Counted from the first letter of the stretch, positions 1-7,416 are shown. The stretch is DNA of 9,646 nucleotides from Bordetella parapertussis (GCA_945875935.1 CAMCNE010000083.1:1-9646), one strand, 5' to 3'. Numbers and translations are program-made. Notes: generated by a model from the letters alone, not told the origin.

Positions 1-530
1 TCGATGTCGACGCCTTCCACCAGCGATAGCCCGAAATGCGCGCCCATGCCGGCACGCAGCACCTTGGGCGACCACAGACCCGCGGTGCCCTTGAGTGCCA
101 CCACCTGAGCAAAGCCCAAGGCCGATGCGCTGCGCAGCACGGTGCCCACATTGCCCGCATCCTGAAGCCGGTCCAGCACCACGGTGGTGGCGTCCGGCTG
201 CAACACGGTGGCCGACGACCATGGCACGACAAAGCCGATGGGCGGGGGCGAGTCGAGCGTGCTGATGCCTTGCATCAGCGCGTCGGGCAACACCGACACC
301 ACGGGCGCGCACCGTGCCAGATCACTCAAGGGCGAAACCCAGGCGCTCTCGGTGATCAGCGAGTGCAAGGGCACGCCGCCGCGCTGCAAGAAAGCGCGGC
401 ACAGGTGATCGCCTTCGAGCCACAACTGCCCGAGCTTGCGATAAGCCACCGGATCGCGGCCCAGCTTTCGCACCAGAACCAGCAATGGATTGTCGCGAGA
501 GGCAACCGCCTTGACGATGGGCGCGCTCAC
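1..530 (-). CDS. SpoU/TrmH-family RNA 2'-O-ribose methyltransferase, 3' end outside window
   Basis: Probable SAM-dependent rRNA or tRNA ribose 2'-O-methyltransferase of the SPOUT superfamily. I read 176 codons from a GTG at 530-528; the frame stays open to base 1, so the C-terminus is missing. Residues about 30-95 resemble the small substrate-binding domain of SpoU enzymes (GQLWLEGDHLCRAFLQRGG). The catalytic domain starts near 116 with motif 1, LDRLQDAGNVGTVLRSA, carrying the conserved Asn127 and Arg133. KGTAGLWSPKVLRAG follows at 148-161. The SAM-knot motifs expected near the C-terminus lie beyond the edge. The GTG shares four bases (GTGA) with the rnhB stop and has a good Shine-Dalgarno sequence upstream, so this start is well supported and translation is probably coupled to rnhB. 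The family is clear, but the target nucleotide cannot be told, so I give no gene symbol (RlmB-like is one possibility). Confidence 0.9.
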   Translation of the reverse strand, partial: MSAPIVKAVASRDNPLLVLVRKLGRDPVAYRKLGQLWLEGDHLCRAFLQRGGVPLHSLITESAWVSPLSDLARCAPVVSVLPDALMQGISTLDSPPPIGFVVPWSSATVLQPDATTVVLDRLQDAGNVGTVLRSASALGFAQVVALKGTAGLWSPKVLRAGMGAHFGLSLVEGVDI

Positions 531-1147
531 GGCACCAGCACCTCACGCACCGGCGCAAAAGAGCGGCGGTGCTCGATGCACGCGCCGTGCTCGCGCAGCG
601 CTGCCAGGTGCAGCTCGGTCGCATAACCCTTGTGGGCATTGAAGCCGTACTGCGGATGACGCTCATGCAGCATCGCGCAAAGCCGATCGCGGTGAACCTT
701 GGCCAGGATAGAAGCCGCCGAGATCGCGGCCACCTTGGTGTCGCCCTTGACGATGGCCTCGGCGGGCACCGCAAGCACCGGCAGGCGGTTGCCATCGACA
801 AGCACCCGGTGCGGCTTCAGCCGCAATCCCTCGACGGCACGACGCATGGCCAGCAGGGTGGCTTGCAAGATGTTGAGCCGATCGATTTCCTCGACGCTGG
901 CCTCGGCGATGCAGCAGCACAGGGCGCGTGCGCGAATTTCGTCGAACAGGCGCTCCCGAGTTCTGGGCGCGAGCTTCTTCGAATCGGCCAGCCCGCGTAT
1001 GGGCTGCAGTTCATCGAGCATCACCGCTGCGGCCACCACCGGGCCGGCCAACGGGCCCCGGCCGGCTTCATCCACCCCCGCCACCAGGCCCGGCGCATCC
1101 CAGCCCAGGGCGAGTTGCTCAGCGCGCAAGAAAGCTCGCGATCGCAT
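527..1147 (-). CDS. rnhB: Ribonuclease HII
   Basis: RNase HII cuts the RNA strand of RNA/DNA hybrids and removes single ribonucleotides misincorporated in DNA. The 206-residue reading starts at ATG 1147. The signature VAGVDEAGRGPLAGPV lies near the N-terminus. The four acidic active-site residues expected from E. coli RnhB (D16, E17, D108, D126) match D26, E27, D118 (in VDGN) and D136 (in VKGD), with the same spacing. SAASILAKVHRD, HKGY and the C-terminal EHRRSF are also conserved. The start overlaps the end of lpxB by 29 bases. An in-frame ATG at 1219 would overlap by about 100 bases and add an unconserved proline-rich stretch, so I prefer 1147, although its ribosome binding site is weak. 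Its place after lpxB reflects conserved gene order rather than a shared pathway. Confidence 0.95.
   Translation of the reverse strand: MRSRAFLRAEQLALGWDAPGLVAGVDEAGRGPLAGPVVAAAVMLDELQPIRGLADSKKLAPRTRERLFDEIRARALCCCIAEASVEEIDRLNILQATLLAMRRAVEGLRLKPHRVLVDGNRLPVLAVPAEAIVKGDTKVAAISAASILAKVHRDRLCAMLHERHPQYGFNAHKGYATELHLAALREHGACIEHRRSFAPVREVLVP
539..545 (-). promoter_or_regulatory. Shine-Dalgarno site of the RNA methyltransferase gene
   Basis: The minus strand reads TGAGGTG here, a good match to the 16S anti-Shine-Dalgarno sequence, 8 bases before the GTG start at 530. It lies inside the last codons of rnhB. It decides the choice of the overlapping GTG start, and it is the clearest ribosome binding site in the window. 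Confidence 0.7.
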
Positions 1148-2267
1148 CGGTGGCGGCCTGGGCGGTGTTGCGTCGCAAATCGTGGTGCAGGCTTTCGAAG
1201 CGGCCGGCCACGGCCGCACAGGCCGCTGGGTCGTCTAGCCACACCATGCCCGCATCGGCGATGGCCTGCGCCGTGGCATCGTTTTGCAAAAGCTCGGGCA
1301 CCACGAAGTCCTTGAGCAGGATGTTGGGCAGACCGACCCAGGGCAGGTAGCCACCCTTGAATTTCATGATCTGCGCGCTCAACCAATGCATCTTGTAGAC
1401 GATCACCATGGGCCGCTTGAACAGCGCCGCTTCGAGCGTTGCAGTGCCGCTGGCGATCAAGGTCAGGTCGCACGCAGCCAGCGCCTCGTGGGAGCGGCCT
1501 TCCAGCAGGCGAATGTCGACACCCGGCGCGTGCGCTTGCAACAGCGGCTCGATCAGGCTGCGCAATCCCGGCGCTGCGGGCAACACGAACGTGAGCTCGG
1601 GACGGCGCCGCTGCATCTCGCACGCGGCGGCCAGCAAGGTGGGCGCGATGTACTGGATCTCGGCGCGGCGGCTTCCGGGCAGCAGCGCCACAACGGTGGC
1701 GTCGCGGTCCAGACCGAGCGCTGCACGGCTGGCCTGGCGAGGCACCTCGACAGGGATGGCATCGGCCAGCGGATGCCCGACGTAGGTGGCTTCGACCCCG
1801 TGTTGCGCGTAAAGCGCAGGCTCGAAGGGAAAGATGCACAGCACATGGTCCACCGCGCGCTTGATCTTCTCGATGCGTTCGCCACGCCACGCCCAGATGG
1901 ACGGGCCGATGAAGTGAATCGTTCGGATGCCTTGGGCCTTGAGCTTCAACTCGAGATCGAGATTGAAATCAGGCGCGTCGACCCCGATGAAAACATCAGG
2001 TGGGTCGGCCAGCAATCGCTCGGTGAGCCGGTTTCGAATGCCGAGCAGTTCGGGGTAGTGGCTGAGAACTTCGACATAGCCGCGCACGGCCAGCTTGTCG
2101 CTGGGCCACCAGGCATCGAAGCCTTGCGCGACCATCTTCGGGCCACCGATGCCGGCGGACTTCAGATCGGGCCAACGCGTCTTCAAGCCGCCTAGCAGCA
2201 TGCCGGCGAGCAGATCGCCCGAGGCCTCTCCGGCCACCATGGCCAGGCGTGGGGCGAGATCATCCAT
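1119..2267 (-). CDS. lpxB: Lipid-A-disaccharide synthase
   Basis: Membrane-associated GT-B glycosyltransferase (family GT19) that joins UDP-2,3-diacylglucosamine to lipid X, giving the beta-1,6 disaccharide of lipid A and UDP. The 382 residues match the usual family length. Visible motifs are the N-terminal VAGEASGDLLAG (residues 11-22), GVDAPDFNL with D97 matching the E. coli essential D98, PSIWAWRGERIEKI, FPFEPALY, VGHPLAD, the sugar-nucleotide-side LLPGSRRAEI, LIASGTATLEAAL, and the C-terminal LPNILL. The ATG at 2267 comes 33 bases after the lpxA stop and is in the same frame as lpxA. It places the VAGEASGD motif where other LpxB proteins have it. The Shine-Dalgarno sequence is weak. The gene end overlaps the rnhB start. 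It acts directly downstream of the LpxA and LpxD products encoded next to it; lpxC and lpxH are not in the window. Confidence 0.97.
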   Translation of the reverse strand: MDDLAPRLAMVAGEASGDLLAGMLLGGLKTRWPDLKSAGIGGPKMVAQGFDAWWPSDKLAVRGYVEVLSHYPELLGIRNRLTERLLADPPDVFIGVDAPDFNLDLELKLKAQGIRTIHFIGPSIWAWRGERIEKIKRAVDHVLCIFPFEPALYAQHGVEATYVGHPLADAIPVEVPRQASRAALGLDRDATVVALLPGSRRAEIQYIAPTLLAAACEMQRRRPELTFVLPAAPGLRSLIEPLLQAHAPGVDIRLLEGRSHEALAACDLTLIASGTATLEAALFKRPMVIVYKMHWLSAQIMKFKGGYLPWVGLPNILLKDFVVPELLQNDATAQAIADAGMVWLDDPAACAAVAGRFESLHHDLRRNTAQAATDAIASFLAR

Positions 2268-2300
2268 GGTGATGGCCCGCAGCCTTGGCAGCGCGAGCGC
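2268..2300 (-). other. Longest intergenic gap (lpxA-lpxB, 33 bases)
   Basis: This is the only gap over 10 bases between genes in the window. On the minus strand it is GC-rich and contains CTG codons in frame with lpxB but no ATG, no strong Shine-Dalgarno sequence, no stem-loop followed by a T run, and no convincing promoter. I see it as a plain intercistronic spacer. Confidence 0.6.
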
Positions 2301-3089
2301 TCAGCGGGCGATGCCGCGGCGGGAGTGCTCGAGAAACTCGCTCATCAAGGCGATATCGATGGCTGCCTCGGGCATGGTCTGCGAAAGTTCGGCAATCGCC
2401 ACGCGCGCCTGCTCGAGCGAAAGACCATCCCGATAAAGCAGGCGGTGCATCTGCTTGATGGCGGCGATGCGCTCGGGGCCGAAGCCGCGGCGGCGCAGGC
2501 CTTCCACGTTGAAGCCACGAACCGACAGCGGATTGCCATCGACCGTCAGGTAGGGCGGCACGTCCTGCGATACCGCGCTAGAAAAGCCGATCATCGCGTG
2601 CGGACCGACCTTCACGAATTGATGCAGCCCGCTGAGCCCGCCGACGATCGCCCAGTCGCCCAGCGTCACGTGGCCGGCCAGCCCGACGTAGTTGGCCATG
2701 ATCGTGTGGCTGCCCACGTCGCAGTCGTGCGCGATGTGCACGTAGCCCATCACCCAGTTGTCGTCGCCGATCGACGTCACGCCACGGTCTTGCGCCGTGC
2801 CGATGTTGATGGTGCAGCCCTCGCGAATGGTGTTTCTGTGCCCGATGTGCAACTCGGTGGGCTCACCGGCGTACTTCTTGTCCTGCGGAATCGCCCCGAT
2901 CGAGCAGAACTGGAAGATTCGGTTGTCGCTGCCTATCGTCGTTCGACCCTCGATCACGCAGTGCGGGCCGATGGTGGTGCCGGCACCGATGCGCACGTTC
3001 GATCGAATGATGCTGAAGGCATCGACGCTCACCGACTCGTCAAGCTCGGCGCCGTCTTCAATGATGGCGGTGGGGTGTATCGGTGCCAT
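2301..3089 (-). CDS. lpxA: UDP-N-acetylglucosamine O-acyltransferase
   Basis: Cytoplasmic trimeric enzyme of the first lipid A step: moves an (R)-3-hydroxyacyl chain from ACP to the 3-OH of UDP-GlcNAc. The 262 residues equal the E. coli length. The N-terminal two thirds is a left-handed beta-helix of hexapeptide repeats (HPTAIIEDGAELDESV onward); the C-terminal helical part contains FNVEGLRRRGF. The catalytic base is H121 in VHIAHDCDVG, matching E. coli H125. At the acyl-chain ruler position (E. coli G173, P. aeruginosa M169) this protein has F169 in AMIGFSS, which should shorten the pocket. The ATG at 3089 is chosen because MAPIHPTAI aligns with the E. coli start; the reading frame is open further upstream, but that would run into fabZ with unconserved sequence. 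It begins 10 bases after the fabZ stop. Confidence 0.97.
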   Translation of the reverse strand: MAPIHPTAIIEDGAELDESVSVDAFSIIRSNVRIGAGTTIGPHCVIEGRTTIGSDNRIFQFCSIGAIPQDKKYAGEPTELHIGHRNTIREGCTINIGTAQDRGVTSIGDDNWVMGYVHIAHDCDVGSHTIMANYVGLAGHVTLGDWAIVGGLSGLHQFVKVGPHAMIGFSSAVSQDVPPYLTVDGNPLSVRGFNVEGLRRRGFGPERIAAIKQMHRLLYRDGLSLEQARVAIAELSQTMPEAAIDIALMSEFLEHSRRGIAR

Positions 3090-3099
3090 GGACCTGACG

Positions 3100-3540
3100 T
3101 CAGAGGATGGTTCGCGTGGTGCACAGCAGGCCTGCTTCGACCACGGTTTCGCCATCGACGGAGGCACGGGCCTTGAACTTCAGGATGCTGGCCTTCTTGC
3201 GCTCGAGCCACACCTCGAGAATCATCTGGTCACCCGGCTCCACAGGCCGTTTGAACCGGGCATCGTCAATCCCTGCGAAATAGAACACCGAGTTGTCGCC
3301 CGACTCTCCGAAGCTCTTGTAGCCCAAGATGGCGGCCGCTTGCGCCAGCGCCTCGATCATCAGCACGCCCGGCATGACCGGACGGAAAGGGAAATGTCCG
3401 GAGAAGTACGGCTCATTGATGCTGATGTTCTTGAGCGCCTTGATGCGCACGCCCACCTCGAGCTCAAGCACCCGATCGACCAGCAGGATGGGAAAACGGT
3501 GCGGCAGGGTCTTGAGGATTTCGTGGATGTCCATCGTCAT
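3100..3540 (-). CDS. fabZ: 3-hydroxyacyl-ACP dehydratase
   Basis: Hot-dog fold dehydratase of type II fatty acid synthesis: turns (R)-3-hydroxyacyl-ACP into trans-2-enoyl-ACP for further elongation. The 146 residues fit the family. Visible motifs are LPHRFPILLVDRV (12-24) and the active-site segment SGHFPFRPVMPGVLMIEALAQ (47-67), with catalytic H49 and E63 at the same numbers as in P. aeruginosa FabZ. The start is ATG 3540, with a second ATG two codons later at 3534 as the alternative. The gene begins 5 bases after the lpxD stop and ends 10 bases before lpxA. LpxD and LpxA draw on the same 3-hydroxyacyl-ACP pool, so its position between them sits at the branch between phospholipid and lipid A synthesis. 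Confidence 0.97.
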   Translation of the reverse strand: MTMDIHEILKTLPHRFPILLVDRVLELEVGVRIKALKNISINEPYFSGHFPFRPVMPGVLMIEALAQAAAILGYKSFGESGDNSVFYFAGIDDARFKRPVEPGDQMILEVWLERKKASILKFKARASVDGETVVEAGLLCTTRTIL

Positions 3541-3545
3541 GAGGT

Positions 3546-4601
3546 TCAGGTCTCGTTGTTCTTTTCAAGCACTCGAATGCGCTCGCGCAACCGGTACAAC
3601 TGACGCAGCGTGGCTGCGTTCTTTTCCCACGAGGAATTGTCGTCGATGGGAAACATGCCGGTGTAGTGGCCCGGCTTGAGGATCGAATGCGACGCCACCG
3701 AGCGGGCCGAGATATGCACATGGTCGCCGAGGGTCACATGGCCCGACACGCCCGCGCCACCGGCCAGCGTGCAGTGCGCGCCAATGCGTGCGCTGCCCGC
3801 GACGGCAGCAGTTCCAGCCATCGCGGTGTGCGCACCAACGTGCACGTTGTGGCCGATCTGCACCAGGTTGTCGAGCTTCACGCCGTCTTCGATCACCGTG
3901 TCATCGAGCGCTCCTCGGTCGATGCAGGCGTTGGCGCCGATCTCGACATCGTCACCGATGCGCACGCCACCGAGTTGCTCGATCTTTTCCCAGCGCCCGG
4001 CGTTGGCGGCAAAGCCGAATCCGTCAGCACCGATCACGGCCCCCGAATGGACCACGCCACGCGCGCCAATGTGACAGCCGCCGCCCAGCACCACCTGCGA
4101 GGCCAGCCTGGTTTGTGCGCCCACCGACGCACCAGCCCCGACAAAACACTGGGCACCGACCACCGCGCCGTCACCGATCGACGCGCGGTCCTCGATCACC
4201 GCCAGAGCACCGACCGAGACGTCGCGACCCAACGAAGCGCCCGGGTGGATCACCGCGCTGGGGTGGATGCTGGCGCCGCAGGCCGCACGCATGCGTCCCG
4301 CCCAAAGCTGAGTCAGGCGAGCAAAGCAAAGATAGGGATCGGCCGCAACCAGCGTATCGCCGCGTGCGAGTGCCGCATCGCGATGGGTGGGCGAAACGAT
4401 CACACAAGCGGCCTTGGATGCTGCCAGGTGATCGAGATACTTCGGGTTGGAAATGAAGGAAACGGTGCGGACGTCGGCGCCGTCAAGGGCACCGATCCGG
4501 GTCACCACACGCGTCGGGTCGCCGATCAATTCGGCGCCGAGCAGTGCTGCAAGTTCGCCTAGTTCAAAGCGGACTTCAGACTCACTTGGCACCTTGCGCA
4601 T
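3546..4601 (-). CDS. lpxD: UDP-3-O-(3-hydroxyacyl)glucosamine N-acyltransferase
   Basis: Third enzyme of lipid A synthesis: adds an (R)-3-hydroxyacyl chain from ACP to the 2-amino group of UDP-3-O-acyl-glucosamine. The 351-residue protein has three visible parts. The N-terminal uridine-binding domain begins FELGELAALLGAELIG (12-27) and contains SFISNPKYLDHL. A left-handed beta-helix of hexapeptide repeats spans about 112-305. The C-terminus is a charged helix (LRQLYRLRERIRVLEKN). The catalytic histidine is H251 in LVQIGHNVHVG, matching E. coli H239. GADGFGFA (191-198) is the usual LpxD motif. The start at ATG 4601 overlaps the end of skp by 20 bases and has an AAGG ribosome binding site 6 bases upstream. 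Confidence 0.97.
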   Translation of the reverse strand: MRKVPSESEVRFELGELAALLGAELIGDPTRVVTRIGALDGADVRTVSFISNPKYLDHLAASKAACVIVSPTHRDAALARGDTLVAADPYLCFARLTQLWAGRMRAACGASIHPSAVIHPGASLGRDVSVGALAVIEDRASIGDGAVVGAQCFVGAGASVGAQTRLASQVVLGGGCHIGARGVVHSGAVIGADGFGFAANAGRWEKIEQLGGVRIGDDVEIGANACIDRGALDDTVIEDGVKLDNLVQIGHNVHVGAHTAMAGTAAVAGSARIGAHCTLAGGAGVSGHVTLGDHVHISARSVASHSILKPGHYTGMFPIDDNSSWEKNAATLRQLYRLRERIRVLEKNNET

Positions 4602-5094
4602 TCAACGCCTTGACCACCTTGTCGGTGATGTCGATACGCGGACCAGCGAAGACTGCCTCTTGAATGATCAGGTCGTACTTCTCGGCGTCGTAGATCTGCT
4701 TGATGACCTTGTTGGCGCGTTCGACGACCACAGACAGTTCTTCGTTCTTGCGCTGTGTGAGGTCTTCCTGAAACTCGCGCTTCTTGCGCTGGAACTCTCG
4801 GTCCTGGTCCAGCAGTTCACGCTGCCTGCGGCTGCGCTCGGACTCGCTCAGGCTGGGCGCTTCCTTTTCGAGCTTGTCGCTGGACGACTTGATCTTGCCG
4901 GCGAGCTCGGACAATTCCTTGTCGCGCTTCGAGAACTCGGCCTCTAGCTTGGCCTGTGCCGCCTTGGCAGGAACGGCATCGCGCAACACCCGATCACTGT
5001 TCACATAGCCAATCTTGATTTCTTCAGCCTGTGCGCTGCACACCATGCAGGTGAGGAGGGAGGCCGCCAGAGCATTCACGAAAAACCTGTTCAT
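4582..5094 (-). CDS. skp: Periplasmic outer-membrane-protein chaperone (Skp/OmpH family)
   Basis: Trimeric periplasmic chaperone that holds unfolded outer-membrane proteins after Sec export and carries them to the Bam complex. The 170-residue precursor starts with a Sec signal peptide; the likely cut is after AQA at residue 23, giving a mature EEIKIGYVNSDRVL start. The middle, about 45-130, is rich in Lys, Glu, Arg and Gln and predicts the long alpha-helical tentacles of the family (KLEAEFSKRDKELSELAGKI and onward). The C-terminal YDLIIQEAVFAGPRIDITDKV returns to the core beta domain and is typical of OmpH proteins. The ATG at 5094 shares one base with the bamA stop (TGATG). A TTG one codon upstream at 5097 is possible but less likely. 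Co-expression with bamA fits a chaperone-acceptor pair. Confidence 0.95.
   Translation of the reverse strand: MNRFFVNALAASLLTCMVCSAQAEEIKIGYVNSDRVLRDAVPAKAAQAKLEAEFSKRDKELSELAGKIKSSSDKLEKEAPSLSESERSRRQRELLDQDREFQRKKREFQEDLTQRKNEELSVVVERANKVIKQIYDAEKYDLIIQEAVFAGPRIDITDKVVKALNAQGAK
4608..4611 (-). promoter_or_regulatory. Shine-Dalgarno site of lpxD
   Basis: AAGG on the minus strand, 6 bases before the lpxD ATG at 4601, lying inside the last codons of skp. It supports the overlapping lpxD start over later GTG codons. The match is short, so the call is moderate. Confidence 0.5.
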
Positions 5095-7409
5095 CAAAAC
5101 GCGGTCCCGATCTGGAATTGAAAACGCTGGATTCTATCTGTATCGATCTTCTTGACCGGTGCCGCATAGCTGAACTTGAGCGGTCCCACCGGCGATATCC
5201 AACTGATCCCGAAACCCGCCGAAGCGCGCAGGCTGTCGTAGTCGATCGACTCGCTGTCAGCCCACACATTGCCGGCGTCCAGGAAGATGAACGGGCGCAG
5301 GGTGCGGTCGTTGCCCGAACCGGGCAACGGCAGGAATAGCTCGTGGCTGACGGTCAGCTTGCGCGTGCCGCCGATGTAGGCGCCCACGTTGTCGACCTGA
5401 CCGAGAGAGCCCGTGTCGAAACCGCGCACCGAGCCCAGACCGCCACCGAAAAAGTTCTTGAAAACAGGGTATTCCTGACCTTCGAGACCTTTCCCGTAAC
5501 CGAACTCGGCGTTGAGGCCCAGCGTGAAGCCGCGTATGGGCGTGACGTACTGCTGGTACTGCAAACTGGTCTTCACGTACTTCTGTTCGCCCAGGTAGCC
5601 CAGATCGAAGTTGGCGCGCATGAATCGCCCGTCGGTTGGCACCAACGCACTGTCGCGCTGATCACGGGCCCAGCCCACCGTCAAGGGAAACGAGTTGGTG
5701 GTTCTGCCGTAGTTCTGGATGTAGCGGAAGTAGCTGTCCGGAAGGTTGTAACGACCCTCGATGGTGGTTTGCTCGTAGCCAATGCCAAAGAACACCGTGT
5801 CGATATCGCTGAATGGAATACCAAAGCGCACCGAGCCGCCAGGCGTGACCAGTTTGTAAGACTCGCCCTGACTGTTCAGCGGCTTGTTCTCGCGGTAGTA
5901 GACGTCCCATGACCGCGAGATGCCGTCCACCGTGTAGTACGGCTCGCCGACGGTGGCCGCAACGGTGAACGTGGACTTGCTGGTGTTGATCTCCAGGCCG
6001 ATGTAGTTGCCGGAGCCGAACACGTTGTCCTGCTTGATCGATGCGGTCAGCGCGACCTTGTCTGAGCTCGAGTAACCCGCACCCAGCATGATGTTGCCGG
6101 TGGGCTTTTCCTTGACGGTCATGGTCAGGTCCACCTGATCTGCCGTCCCTGGCACCTCGGCTGTCTCGATGTTCACGTCGGTGAAATAGCCCAGCCGGTC
6201 GACCCGGTCACGCGAGACCTTGATCTTGCGGCCGTCGTACCAGGACGACTCGAACTGGCGGAATTCGCGCCGAACGACCTCGTCACGGCTGCGGCTGTTG
6301 CCAGCGATGTTGATGCGCCGGACATAAACCCGCCGCTGCGGCTCGGCCACCAGATTCAGCGCCACGCGGCCATTGACGCGGTCGATTTCAGGGCGGGCAT
6401 CGACACGCGCGAAGGCGTAGCCGAAGGTGCCGAACTTGTCGACGAATGCCTTGGTGGTCGAGGCGACTTCCTCGGCCTTGTACGGCTCGCCTGGCTTGAT
6501 CTTGACCAGCGCCTTGAACTCGTCTTCCTTGGCCAGGTAGTCGCCCTCCAGCGTCACGCCGGTGACGATGTAGGACAGACCTTCTTTCACATTGATGGTG
6601 ATCGAGATGCCTTCCTTGTCGGGGGTGATCGCCACCTGCGTCGACTCGACTTTGAACTCGAGGTATCCGCGGTTGAGGTAGTAAGCGCGCAATGTCTCGA
6701 GGTCGGCATTGAGCTTGGAGCGGGAGTAACGATCCGACTTGGTGTACCAGCTGAGCCAGTTGGACTCGTCAAGCTCGAACAGTCCCCTCAGGGTGCTCTC
6801 GCTGAAGGCGGTGTTTCCGGCGATGTGGATTTCACGAATGCGAGCCAAGTCTCCCTCGGTGATCGTGAAGGTGACGTTGACGCGGTTGCGTTCCTGCGGC
6901 GTCACGGTGGTCACGATTTCAACACCGTACAGACTGCGGGTGAGGTACTGCCGCTTGAGTTCCTGCTCGGCGCGATCGGCCAGCGCCTTGTCAAAGGGCT
7001 GGCCCTCGCTGATGCCGAACTCCTTCAAGGCCTTGGCCAACGCGTCTTTCTCGAACTCCTTGGCGCCGACGAAATCAATCGAGCTGATGACCGAGCGCTC
7101 GTCGACGATGACCACTGCCACCGAGCCCTCGATCTCGATGCGCACATCCTTGAACAGACCGGTGCCGAACAGGGCTCGCAACGCTGCCACGCCCTTCTCG
7201 TCCGAGTAAGTGTCGCCAATGCGAAACGGAAGCGCTGCGAACACGGTGCCCGGGTCGGCACGCTGCAGGCCTTCGACACGGATGTCGGTCAATTTGAAGG
7301 GCTGCACAGCCCAGGCCGGAGCCGATTGAAACAGGGCCGAAAGCACGATCGACGCGAGCGCCAGACGCAGCAACATCAAGCGGAAGGACATGGAAAGGAT
7401 GGGTCGCAT
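5094..7409 (-). CDS. bamA: Outer membrane protein assembly factor BamA
   Basis: Essential Omp85-family core of the Bam complex, inserting beta-barrel proteins into the outer membrane. From ATG 7409 it has 771 residues. A signal peptide (hydrophobic run about 11-30) has a likely cut after AWA at 34. Five POTRA domains follow at roughly 38-107, 108-186, 190-275, 278-356 and 359-434, then a 16-strand barrel domain to the end. The Omp85 loop-6 motif VRGF is at 661-664 in LGSVRGFDTG. The last residue is phenylalanine (FQFQIGTAF), as expected for an outer-membrane beta-signal. The start is uncertain: ATG 7409 (7 bases after rseP) gives the best signal peptide; ATG 7391 also gives one; a start at 7460 would put charged and polar residues before the signal and overlap rseP. 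None has a good Shine-Dalgarno sequence. Confidence 0.96.
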   Translation of the reverse strand: MRPILSMSFRLMLLRLALASIVLSALFQSAPAWAVQPFKLTDIRVEGLQRADPGTVFAALPFRIGDTYSDEKGVAALRALFGTGLFKDVRIEIEGSVAVVIVDERSVISSIDFVGAKEFEKDALAKALKEFGISEGQPFDKALADRAEQELKRQYLTRSLYGVEIVTTVTPQERNRVNVTFTITEGDLARIREIHIAGNTAFSESTLRGLFELDESNWLSWYTKSDRYSRSKLNADLETLRAYYLNRGYLEFKVESTQVAITPDKEGISITINVKEGLSYIVTGVTLEGDYLAKEDEFKALVKIKPGEPYKAEEVASTTKAFVDKFGTFGYAFARVDARPEIDRVNGRVALNLVAEPQRRVYVRRINIAGNSRSRDEVVRREFRQFESSWYDGRKIKVSRDRVDRLGYFTDVNIETAEVPGTADQVDLTMTVKEKPTGNIMLGAGYSSSDKVALTASIKQDNVFGSGNYIGLEINTSKSTFTVAATVGEPYYTVDGISRSWDVYYRENKPLNSQGESYKLVTPGGSVRFGIPFSDIDTVFFGIGYEQTTIEGRYNLPDSYFRYIQNYGRTTNSFPLTVGWARDQRDSALVPTDGRFMRANFDLGYLGEQKYVKTSLQYQQYVTPIRGFTLGLNAEFGYGKGLEGQEYPVFKNFFGGGLGSVRGFDTGSLGQVDNVGAYIGGTRKLTVSHELFLPLPGSGNDRTLRPFIFLDAGNVWADSESIDYDSLRASAGFGISWISPVGPLKFSYAAPVKKIDTDRIQRFQFQIGTAF

Positions 7410-7416
7410 AAGAAGA

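Noticed and set aside
36..1315. Plus-strand open frames opposite rnhB and the RNA methyltransferase gene
   Set aside because: The minus-strand frames contain clear catalytic motifs, and the plus-strand translations show none. They are antisense shadows.
2268..2303. lpxA and lpxB in the same frame, separated by one TGA and 11 sense codons, so readthrough could give a fusion
   Set aside because: There is no known readthrough context or stem-loop after the stop, both proteins have normal lengths, and same-frame neighbours occur one time in three by chance.
1284..4562. Long plus-strand open frames, for example 1284-2195, 2325-3176 and 3666-4562 (about 280-300 codons each)
   Set aside because: They lie antisense to well-conserved lpxB, lpxA and lpxD, have low-complexity His/Arg/Ala/Gln-rich translations without domains, and are expected from the codon bias of GC-rich genes.
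2301..4601. Hexapeptide repeats in lpxA and lpxD as a possible DNA repeat or recent duplication
   Set aside because: The repeats are protein-level beta-helix turns shared by the family. The two genes are ancient paralogues with different domains and no notable DNA identity that I can see.
5025..5094. Possible lipoprotein signal in Skp (cysteines in LLTCMVC of the signal peptide)
   Set aside because: The residues before each Cys do not fit a lipobox, and a good signal peptidase I site (AQA before EEIK) follows.
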